Part shown: one piece after another, positions 22,201 through 31,435 of the stretch
Layout: the number at the start of each line of letters is the position of its first letter
Position numbering within the stretch: the stretch's first letter is position 1
Source: Lonicera japonica
Taxonomy: Eukaryota; Streptophyta; Magnoliopsida; Dipsacales; Caprifoliaceae
Assembly: GCA_021464415.1 (NCBI GenBank)
Contig: CM038471.1
Coordinates: 72,146,851-72,210,850, forward strand
Length of the DNA stretch: 64,000 bases
Reading direction: 5' to 3'
Position numbers and translations under genes: made by a program
The notes under the pieces: generated by a model
The model's input: only the letters and a program-made list of their open reading frames with translations
Told to the model about the DNA's origin: nothing
Database searches by the model: none

Positions 22201-23670
22201 TCTTCTATATAATAAGGAAAGGTTTTTTTTGACCAAAAAACTTTTGAAATTCTACCCAATCAAAGGTCTAGATTTAATTTGATAAATTTATTTATTTTTA
22301 TACACATTTTAGACCCTAGGATGTGGTTTATCTCTAAGAAGCATTCTCCACCTTATATTTGTTTATTTCTACCAACTTTGCACCTTTAGATTAGAGTACT
22401 ATATTCACTAATATACTCCACCCACACACAATCAAAACAAACCCAATTTCTCTCTCCTTTTTTTCTTTAAACTTAAAAATATAATAACTTTTAATCAAAG
22501 TATATATTTTTAATAAAAAATATATATTTGAAACCTACTTATGAATACCTATACAATAAGATCCATTGTTATTATAAAATTATGTATAACAAATATATTT
22601 TTTTTACCTATGTAAGTTAACATTTTAGTGATTTTAAATTTATGTTACTTTCATATTATGATTTAAGTAGAAACTTCTTAAAAAAAGAATTCTCACTTTC
22701 ATAACAAATAAATTATTTTAGACTTTCGTTTTTTTATATAATTTTTAAATTAAAAGTTTTTTTTTCTTTTGAGGTGTAATCAATATACCTCATAACAACA
22801 CTTATCCATTATCTAGCTTTACATTTTCACTTATTGTTAAACTAATTATGTCTTCGCGAGAGTACAATATAGTTTGGATAATAATACCACCCATTATCTA
22901 ACTTATATTATGTTAATAGATATGAATATTAACATTGTTATTGTATATTTGGTTATAGACGAAATTTAATTAATTTTAATTATCATTCTTGCGTTGTACA
23001 TAACAAAAAATATCATTCTAGCAAAATAATATATAACAACAATTTATATGCTTGAAATATCTAATGGTCAGAAACTATTTGCATAAATCTAATGATTTAA
23101 ATAGGTTGTGGCAATTATGTAATATTCAGCAGCACTAAATGTTAAATTTAATACATTTCTTAAAAGACAACAATTCACAAACTATAGTTATTGTCTTTCT
23201 TTTTAAAAAAAATGGTATTATCTAAAATAATAAAAAAAGTATTATTTTTAACAAAAATGTTATTTTGTTAGATTATTAATGTTTTATACTTTTTATTGAA
23301 GAAATTGAAGATATTTGTATTGCAAAAAATATGGTATTTTGATTTAATTTAGACCAAATAGGAACGGTCATATATCTATATTTCCTATAAATTATATCGT
23401 CCGTCTAATACTTTTAAATGAAAATATTGGTTATTTAAAATTTTTCATAATTTCGTTTATAAACAATTTATTAAGTTAACTTTGCTTTTATTCTATCTAT
23501 GTAATATAGGAAAGGGTTTTTTTGACTAAAGAGCACGAAATAGCAAACACAGAATTTTTATTTTTATGTGTAAGTTTTTTGAATGCATCTTAAATTGAAT
23601 GATGCATCATGAACGTCTTTGATTAAAAAAAAATTGGCGCACCGTGCTGGATGGCACGGGCATACCCTAG
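22201..23670 (+). mobile_element. non-autonomous Helitron
   Basis: The 5' end reads TCTTCTATATAATAAGG after an A (22200). The 3' end reads CCGTGC-tggatg-GCACGG, a 6-bp-stem hairpin, then 10 bases ending CTAG before a T (23671). TC start, subterminal hairpin, CTRR end and insertion between A and T fit plant Helitrons. No Rep/helicase is present. A second TCTATCTATGTAATATAGGAAAGG start-like end at about 23492 could instead define a 180-bp element with the same 3' end, but it is preceded by T, not A. Confidence 0.65.
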
Positions 23671-23738
23671 TAATCTAACAAAATAACATTTTTGTTAAAA
23701 ATAATACTTTTTATTATTATTATTTTAGATAATACCCT
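23212..23738. repeat. near-perfect inverted repeat across the Helitron end
   Basis: Arms of about 67 bp, 23212-23279 and 23672-23738, are reverse complements apart from a small ATT-repeat length difference. The left arm is inside the Helitron; the right arm begins one base after its CTAG terminus. The spacer is about 390 bp. Confidence 0.85.
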
Positions 23739-23860
23739 AGCTAATCTACTCGGGCGCGTTTTGACACGCTCCCGCTATCACCCGAGCCCTCCTCGGGAGT
23801 AAGGTCAACCACTGGGACACCTAGAATAGGAGGAACTGCCGCCTGGGAAGGCCTCGTCGA

Positions 23861-26800
23861 CTAGACAGGAGCCGTAGGACGGATCACCGTCGACCGAAAA
23901 CGCCTGGAGGTCCGACTGCTACTCCTCCGAGACTCCATCTGGGCATGAGAAGAAGTCAGAGGGTCGTCCGGCCGCAAAGAGACGTCGATAGCCCTCTGGT
24001 AGTCATGCATGTATGTTGGAGGGTCTCGACCGACATATTGGAGCAGGTTCCAGTTGTAGAGGTACTGGGCATGCCAAGCCCGCAGATCCGCCACTCGTAC
24101 ACTCACCCGCTGAAAAAGACATAAGAAAAAAGAATCAGCACAGTCAAGAGAGTAAATAAGTACAGATATAAGTACATATATAAAAGTATCAAGAGAAGGT
24201 GAAGAAGGTACCTCATCACCAGGGCGACCACCCAAGTAGTCAAAAGTGTCATCAGGAAGAGGATACTCAGGAATTGTGTATCGACGCAAACCAGCGCCGA
24301 CATAAGAAATATCTCTAGGGAACGGGGGTAGATCTACCCAAGGAAATGGACGGCCGCACCGAAACGTTAGCGGAAGTGGACCCCCCTCCTCGTGAATAGG
24401 GAACAAAAGAGGGCGAGAAGATGAGCCGCTAAGACCTGGAGATCGGGCTGGAGGGCCCATAACAGTCGACGGGAGGGGAGTCAATGCAGCGAAGGTACGG
24501 ACACCTAGATGATCCACAATGGCCGTCGCCCTCAAAGGCGGGACCCCACTAAAAGGAGTGGTCGCCGCAGCAGGAGGGGTCCGCCCAAACTGATCGTAGT
24601 CTGTCCCAAGGTCCGCGGGCTCCTAGGACCTCTCAGAAAATCCCGCTCTCCCCTCGGCAGCATAAAAAATGACCTCCGGAGACACAGAAGGGCCGGTAGG
24701 GAACTCAAAACCCTCAGCACGCTGCTCCTCCACGGGTGTCGTCTGAGGTGGCTGCTCCGGAGCCGCCGTCGTATCACCGCCCTCACCCCTTGACCTATCA
24801 CCACCCTCGGCAGCAGCAGGAATGTCCCTCTCTCCCTCGGGGTCCTCGTCCTTGGAGTCTAGAATGTTGTCCCTCTGATCGGGGACAGGTGGCAAATGAC
24901 CCGAAACCGTCCTAACTAGATGGGTCTGTCCTCGTATATAATGAGGATCGCTTCCCAACGCCAAATATCTCTCGTAGAAGACCCGCTCCCGAGTCCCCTT
25001 CGGCTCCCTCATCGAATAACGGGCAGCGAAAGCGGCATAATCTCCCTCCTCAGTGAAAGTCTGGAAGCCGAGCCCGTCCACCAAGGCCTGCACCGTCATC
25101 GGATCAATCTCGCCCGTCCGACTCATCAGAACTGGTGGAAATAGTGGAACTCAAGGCCACTGGGCCGGTGTGTGCTGGCGAATAACTCTCTCGCCTAAAT
25201 AAAAATGAAGGCCGTACTCATCCCTAATCAACCGCCTAGTCCTCGAGGCGGTCAGAGCGAGGCCGTATCCGAAATGGAGGCCCATATCGCCCCAGGGGGC
25301 CCACTCAATCTACAAAGAAGACAAAATTTTATTTCAGTTATTTATATTTTATTCATAATTTATTTATGGAAAAAAAAGAATACTAAGATATTTACCTGCT
25401 CCTCCAGCAGGTCATGGACGACAGCAGCTCCGGTCTCTCGAGTCCGGTATACGTAGGGAGCTCTGTAGTTCCCGCAATGAATCGGCGGAGAAAATGGAAC
25501 TGATCCTCGTTCTCGATGAGGAGATCTACCTGGGCGCGACACAAGCGAGTATACGCCACAAACCAACTTTGGAGAGGAAACACAAAGAATATCAGTAACA
25601 ATCAACAAATAAAAGTAAATGACTGGAACAAAGATAAAGGAACAAAGGTATATACCTCCCACAGCAGAGAAAAGCCCTTAAAGTTTAGGGCTAAGTGGCG
25701 AGAAACCTGGTCCATAGCATCATAAAGGACGGCAAGAATAAAACCGCCCCAATCTTAGTCGAACATGATGCTAAAATCTCAGAGATAGGACAGCCACCAG
25801 AGATGGGCCGTGTCCCCCCACGGGCCTCGAATAGATCATGGAGCGTCAGTAGAAGAAGGACGCGGGCATACTGGCGCGCCTCCTGGCGGGTCATCGGCGC
25901 TCCTGAGGCAACTAATCGAGCTCTCTCTGTGGCTAGCCGAGTAACTAAGACGGCCCGAGGAATCGTATCACCGGAACTCCGTCACTCCGAAAACCATCCT
26001 AATGCACCGACAATGCCCTCTGCTGTCAGACGCAAAGGAACATCGATCTAAATAGGGACCCCCTAAAGGAATCCCAGTCAAAGCGAATAAGTCGAGGGGG
26101 GTCATCGTTATCTCCCCCAGCTCCAATGAAAAGTGTGAGTGGTGTCGCACCAGTGACAGGCCAGAGCTGACACCAGCACAGCTGCCCTAGATACCCGCTC
26201 CGGGAGGGCATCAAAGAGAGAGCCAAAAGGAGTCGCGATAAGCAACTCCTGAACAGGAGCCGGTGCATGTCACCACTCTAAAGAAATGGTGTTGGGAGAA
26301 CCCCAACCACGGCTAACCCACTGCAAACAAAAAGGAACGAATACAGGATTATGAGGGTACTTTGGTGTAATTATGAGAGTTATAGGGTTATAAGGGTAAA
26401 ATATATAATTTCCCAAACTTGAAGGTACTTTGGTGTAATTATGAGAGTCATGAGGTTCTAAGGGTAAATTATGTAAATTTTCCAAACCTGAGGGTACTTT
26501 GGTGTAATTATGAGAGTTATAGGGTTATAAGGGTAAATTATGTAATTTTCAAAACCTGAGGGTACTTTGGTATAATTATGAGAATTATAGGGTTATAGTG
26601 GTGAAATATGTAATTTTCCAAACCTGAGGGTACTTTGGTGTAAATATGAGAATTATAGGGTTATAGGGGTAAATTATGTAATTTTCCAAACCTGAGGGTA
26701 CTTTGGTGTAATTATGAGAGATATATGGTTATAGGGGTAAATTATGTAATTTTCCAAACCTGAGGGTACTTTGGTATAATTATGAGAGATATAGGGTTAT

Positions 26801-28138
26801 AAGGGTAAAATATATAATTTCCCAAACTTGAGGGTACTTTGGTGTAATTATGAGAGTCATGGGGTTCTAAGGGTAAATTATGTAATTTTTTTAAACCTGA
26901 GGGTACTTTGGTGTAATTATGAGAGTTATAGGGTTATAAGGGTAAATTATGTAATTTTCCAAACTTGAGGGTACTTTGGTGTAATTATGAGAGTCATGGG
27001 GTTATAAGGGTAAATTATGTAATTTTCCAAAACCTTAGGGTACTTTGGTGTAATTATGAGAGATATAGGGTTACAGGGGTAAATTATGTAATTTTCCAAA
27101 CCTGAGGGTACTTTGGTTATAGGGGTAAATTATGCAATTTTTTCAAACCTAAGGGTACTTTGGTTATAGGGATAAATTATGTAATTTTCCAAACCTGAGG
27201 GTGCTTTGGTGTAATTATGAGAGATATAGGGTTATAAGGGTAAAATATATAATTTTCCAAACATGAGGGTACTTTGGTGTAATTATGAGAGATATAGGGT
27301 CATAGGGGTGAAATATGTAATTTTCCAAACCTGAGGGTACTTTGGTGTAAATATGAGAGTTATAGGGTTATAAGGGTAAATTATGTAATTTTTCAAACAT
27401 GAGGGTACTTTGGTGTAAATATGAGAGTTACAGGGTTATAAGGGTAAATTATGTAATTTTCCAAACATGAGGGTACTTTGGTGTAAATATGAGAGTTATA
27501 GGGTTATAAGGGTAAATTATGTAATTTTCCAAACATGAGGGTACTTTGGTGTAAATATGAGAGTTACAGGGTTATAAGGGTAAATTATGTAATTTTCCAA
27601 ACCTGAGAGTACTTTGGTGTAATTATGAAAATTATAGGGTTATAGGGGTAAATTATGTAATTTTCTAAACCTGAGGGTACTTTGGTGTAATTATGAAAGT
27701 TATGAGGGTTATAGGATTAGGAGGGTACATTATGTAAATTTTAAAAAAAACCTAAGAGGTATCACAGGTAAAAGTATGTGTTCGCTAAAATCGGGCATTA
27801 TTTCTAGTCATGCATACTAAACATTGTTTAAAATACATGCAGAAAACGACAAAAGTAACAGAACAGATAAAAAACACGAAAAGAAGACATACCAGATATC
27901 GACGACGGATCTCGTGAGAGACTGGCTCCATCAAGAGCCACAGAACGTCCGGGACCGGAGCAACCCGGGTAACGTCTCGGTAGACCACCGCCCGACCGCG
28001 GTCTACCCCATCATCACCGTACCAATCAAGGTCGGCCCAGTCGTCGTGATGAGGGCTGCAGCGAAGAACGCCCTGAGCGTCTGTAAAAGTGACCTCCTCC
28101 TGGTCACCCTCCAACCTATCAGGATATGCGGGGTCCAT
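23861..28138 (-). pseudogene. plant mobile domain (PMD, MAIN-like) gene, decayed
   Basis: Exon 1 (28138-27893, MDPAYPDRLEGD...) ends at a GTATGT donor. Exon 2 begins at 26320 after TTTGCAG. The PMD core is recognisable at 26000-26300: ..VQELLIATPFGSLFDALP.., THTFHW, then LGEITMTPLDLFALTGIPLGG in a shifted frame. Further PMD-like pieces lie at 25400-25900, and an acidic/Pro-rich tail follows at 24630-25126. Two last exons end at 24212 (donor GTACCT) and restart at 24109, running to a stop at 23861. An in-frame TGA early in exon 2 and a frameshift near 26125 break the frame, so I call it a pseudogene; unusual splicing could rescue parts. PMD proteins act in silencing and development and are often carried by transposons. 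TATA and palindromes lie upstream. Confidence 0.7.
26341..27745. repeat. minisatellite of about 68-bp units in PMD intron 1
   Basis: About 21 tandem copies of a unit beginning GAGGGTACTTTGGTGTAATT, followed by ATGAGAG..TATAGGGTTATAAGGGTAAATTATGTAATTTTCCAAACCT. Copies vary by substitutions and a few are shortened (around 27108-27200). In several places alternate units share variants (CATGGGGTTCTAAGG), suggesting higher-order duplication. The array fills nearly all of the 1.57-kb intron. Confidence 0.95.
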
Positions 28139-28271
28139 CCGTGTATATGTAATATATGAGAAGAATCGGAAAGTCAAAAAAGCGGCAGGGCTTCCGCGCT
28201 AAGGAGAAGGAAGAGAGAAAGCTAGAGAGAGAGAGAAATGAGAGAATGAGGTGGAATGAGCTCAGCAAGGG

Positions 28272-28334
28272 GCTTATATAGTGGGGCAGTTTGTCGCGCG
28301 ACAAAGAGTCAGACACCGGAGTGTCGCGCGACAA
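28272..28334 (-). promoter_or_regulatory. PMD gene promoter with twin TGTCGCGCGACA palindromes
   Basis: Reading leftward, a CTATATAAG TATA box lies at about 28282-28274, some 140 bp before the PMD ATG. Directly upstream are two perfect 12-bp palindromes TGTCGCGCGACA (28292-28303 and 28322-28333), 30 bp apart centre to centre. The same palindrome recurs upstream of the LTR TATA box at 30260. Confidence 0.7.
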
Positions 28335-28339
28335 ACCCA

Positions 28340-29128
28340 TCCCATCCCCTGATTTTTTGACCTTTGTCTCATTTTATCTCTTGCAGGGGTACTCCAGATA
28401 AGCAGTTTTCGAAAAATTGCTAAAAACCGCACACACATGACAAAAAAAATTCAAGGAGGACTTCCAAATCATCTCTCCGAAAAAAGCGAGAACAATGTAC
28501 AAACGGTTAAAGTAGTCTCTCACAGAATGACCAAGACCATCAAGGAAAAAAACCAGAATATCAAAATAAGACGGGAATAGAAAAAATTGAAAGAGTAGAA
28601 AAGAGAAAGCACCCGCATGACCGCCCAAAGCGAGCGAGAGAAACAGAAATGAAGAGTGACAGGGAGAGCCACACCAAAAGTGACAGCTATGCCAAAACCG
28701 GCTCAGGGCTTCGTTTTGGGTGAGTAAGGCTCCTGATCGCAAGAAAGGGATAAAAAGACTCCTGGTCAAAAACAGAAAAGACCAAGAAAAGTCATTCCCA
28801 AAAAGAAGGATAAATAAGGGCATCAAAAAACAGAATACGATGTGGGCCCACCAAAAGAGAAAAATAAGAAGAGAACAGAGATCAGAGATTAAACTTTCAA
28901 ACAAATTTTCTTTTCAGCACAATACAGAAGAGATGGTTTGGAAAACCTCGGACCATCACTCTACGGAGAGCTAAAGAAATCCTAAAACTGCCTTATGAGA
29001 GAAGTATCTTCACTCGAGAAAAACATGAGAGTAAAGTTCAGAAAGATACAGGGAAACAGACATCCGGATTAAACCCTAAGAAAGCTCTTTTCACCTTTGC
29101 AAGATTTACTCTCTCTCTCACTCTAGCA
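28340..29128. other. non-coding part of the composite element
   Basis: A-rich on the plus strand (many AAAGAAAA/AGAGAAA words). A 176-codon minus-strand frame (28374-28904) reads as low-complexity Phe/Leu/Ser and has no recognisable domain. Treated as element non-coding sequence. Confidence 0.5.
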
Positions 29129-29129
29129 G

Positions 29130-29795
29130 TCTAAGAGAGGCAACAAACACAAGCCCTCTCCGGAGGCAAACCACAAACACAAGCCCTTTCCGGAGGCAAA
29201 ACACAAACACAAGCCCTCGCCAGAGGCAAGAAATACTCACAAAGCCTCCCAGAGGCAATTTTTCTTTCTTCTTACATATCCGAAGCCATCCCAGAGAGGC
29301 ACACGGTAGTCCTCCCACCTGAGGCGAATCCCTCTCAGAGAGGCACACGGTAGTCCTCCCACCTGAGGCGAGAATATCAAAAGCCCTCCTAAAGAGGCAC
29401 AGTGTAGCAATGGTAGTCCTCCCACCTGAGGCGATAAGATCAAAAGCCCTCCCAGAGAGGCACAATGCAGCAATGGTAGTCCTCCCACCTGAGGCGAGAA
29501 GATCAAAAGCCCTCCCAGAGAGGCACAGTGCAGCAATGGTAGTCCTTCCACCTGAGGCGCAAAGTGGATCAATGGTAGTCCTCCCATTTGAGGCTAGTGG
29601 AGCAATGGTAGTCCTCCCACCTGAGGCGCAATGGTAGTCCTCCCACCTGAGGCGCAATGGTAGTCCTCCCATCTGAGGCGCAATGGTAGTCCTCCCATCT
29701 GAGGCAAGTAGAGCAAATGAAAGCCCTCGAAAGAGGCAATGAGGTAACAAAAGCCCTCTCCGGAGGCAAAGCCAAACACGAAGCCCTATCCAGAG
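29130..29795. repeat. tandem repeat tract, GTAGTCCTCCCACCTGAGGCG units
   Basis: Three nested patterns occur: a short unit (CAATGGTAGTCCTCCCACC plus TGAGGCG, about 26 bp) repeated in series at 29560-29710; a longer unit of about 60 bp adding an AAAAGCCCTCCCAGAGAGGCAC segment (29290-29560); and flanking AAGCCCTCTCCGGAGGCAAA words on both sides (29150-29230, 29720-29800). The tract sits just before the LTR-like unit. Confidence 0.9.
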
Positions 29796-29915
29796 GCGTT
29801 CACGAACACTTTTTACATACACACACTCCTTTAGAGTTCATGCGGGAGTCATGGATCATGATCTCTTCCAGTCGCCTCAATTCCTTGCAAGCAAGGAGCT
29901 TGAGTCGAGAGGGTC

Positions 29916-31281
29916 TGTAGACACCCCGATCCGTGACCCCCGCAAGAACTCTAACGACCTTCGAGAACTACTGTTTTTGGGTCCGGGACCCACCCGAGCA
30001 CCCGAAACTACCCCAAAAGGGGTTTGTTGGCCAACAAACCTATTTTTAATAGAGATTGTCGCACGAAATATCACATTGTCGCGCGACAAACACTCTTATG
30101 TCGCGCGACAATCCCTCCTGACACCAGACCATCCACTCTCTGACACATAAGTCTGTCAGAAACGTCACTTCAGCCGTTTGCCGCGCGACATAGGACACAC
30201 TGTCGCGCGACATATGCCCCTTTTTGGGGAAGTATCGCGCGACATACTCTCCCGAGCAGTATAAACAGGCCAACACCCCCAAGGGTTCAAGAAGGGGCAA
30301 GTTAGGGATTGAATAATTCTAAGCTTTAAATATGATTTTCTAGTCTTTTATCAAGCATTCTCTATTATAGTCTTATTTCCGAAGAATTATCGAATCTATT
30401 CTCGACACTCGACGTGTCCTGTCTCTTGAATCGAATTTCCGAAAATATCTGAAGAAGGAAAAGATCATTATCGCCAGAGATCTCTCTGTCGTATTATATT
30501 TTCTTTCTTATTATTATTCTCGTCGGGGAGGTAAAGAAAGTCTCTTCTAGTATTTAACATTATATATATCTGTGTACTCATTTTATTTCTATTGTTTTGT
30601 CCACGTTTTATTTGAATAAACTTATTGCCAAGTTACAAATAGTCTACCGTATTCAAAACAAAAGACCCTGATAAAATCATTTGCAAAACCAGAAGTGTAA
30701 GTATATTATCATTCGGATAAAATTCTGTTTTAAAAACCCGGACTGATAAGACTTATCTAGGAATTAAAATCAACATATCCTGTCTTCTCTATAGACTGCG
30801 ACGTGTCTGATAAACTCTCCTCAAAGAGTTATAGTTTTATATTAAATTAGTCCCGATACAAGATCCGAACTTTTATAAAAGTAATCACAACACGAGAAAA
30901 CCGTCATTATCTGAGGAAATAATACGGGATACTCTTTCAAAATAAAAGGTTTTGTCATTTGTATTTACATCTTTCAAATAATAAAAATATCGGATCTCGG
31001 AACACAAAGGTTTTCATCCCATTTTTCACAGAAATTAGGGTTTTCACTTAGAAAGTAGTAGATTGTCAGTAAAAGCATCCAAGTTTTTCAACATAAAACA
31101 AACATATAAAAGACCACTAGAGACCGAAAGGGCGGAATGAGTGCTTAACACCTTCCCAAACCGTAATATAGTTTCCGAACCCTATAGAATCCTAGTTTCG
31201 TAGATAAACGTGTAAAGAAAGGCTTGTCTATAGTCTTTCCTATTACACGACCTTTTTTGTCCGTTTTTTAGTAAAACGTAC
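29916..31281 (+). mobile_element. LTR-like unit of Ty3/gypsy type
   Basis: The unit starts TGTAGACACCCCGATCCGTG, a start I associate with plant gypsy (Tat) LTRs, after a purine-rich GAGTCGAGAGGGTC. It has a TATAAA box at 30260-30265 with palindromes upstream, then a long AT-rich part. It ends next to TGGCGACTCTG (31282), which resembles a tRNA-Arg-type primer site. The end lacks a clean CA, so the right border is approximate. A perfect 20-bp palindrome GGTTTGTTGGCCAACAAACC lies at 30020-30039. No second copy occurs in the window for confirmation. Confidence 0.6.
30057..30265 (+). promoter_or_regulatory. LTR promoter with a TGTCGCGCGACA palindrome cluster
   Basis: Perfect copies lie at 30077-30088, 30099-30110 and 30201-30212. 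Near copies lie at 30057-30068, 30179-30190 and 30233-30244. The last ends 15 bases before TATAAA at 30260. Six copies in about 190 bp are far above chance for a 12-mer rich in CpG. They may be protein-binding sites; each also holds CGCG, a target for CG methylation. Confidence 0.75.
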
Positions 31282-31293
31282 TGGCGACTCTGA
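31282..31293 (+). promoter_or_regulatory. primer-binding-site-like sequence
   Basis: TGGCGACTCTGA immediately follows the LTR-like unit. TGGCGACTC is the start of the primer site used by several plant gypsy lineages (complementary to a tRNA-Arg 3' end). This indicates that the LTR reads rightward and that 31294-31435 is remnant 5' internal sequence. Confidence 0.55.
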
Positions 31294-31435
31294 ATGACCC
31301 CTTTTGCATCTAGAAATAGGACACAGGGACATGTGATATGAATCAACAAAGATACTCCAGCAAATAGAACGACGGAATCCGTTCCGACGTTTCAGACGCC
31401 CAACCGAACGGGGACGAGACCCGGGGGTCGCATTT

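Larger units (their letters stand above)
23743..31435 (+). mobile_element. Ty3/gypsy-like (Tat-type) composite block with antisense gene
   Basis: GC content jumps at about 23743 and the character changes again near 31435. In plus-strand order the block has: a PMD gene in antisense (23861-28138), a non-coding stretch (28340-29100), a tandem-repeat tract (29130-29795), a short purine-rich run before a TGTAGACACCCC start, an LTR-like unit (29916 to about 31281), and a primer-site-like TGGCGACTCTG. Tandem repeats and extra antisense ORFs before the 3' LTR are, from memory, features of the Tat lineage. No gag or pol remains. An LTR with internal sequence on both sides would fit recombination between two copies. 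Lineage is inferred, not proven. Confidence 0.55.

Noticed and set aside
24509..25144. Plus-strand Arg-rich frames
   Set aside because: Shadows of the GC-rich PMD exons on the minus strand.
26341..27745. CRISPR-like repeat array
   Set aside because: Units are directly adjacent with no unique spacers, and the genome is a plant's; it is a minisatellite.
28374..28904. 176-codon minus-strand frame, very rich in Phe/Leu/Ser
   Set aside because: Low-complexity translation of an A-rich strand with no recognisable domain; likely non-coding element sequence.
29118..29822. Long minus-strand frame of about 234 codons with repeated GGLPL/GRTTIA peptides
   Set aside because: It is the translation of the tandem-repeat tract; open in several frames because the units lack stops.
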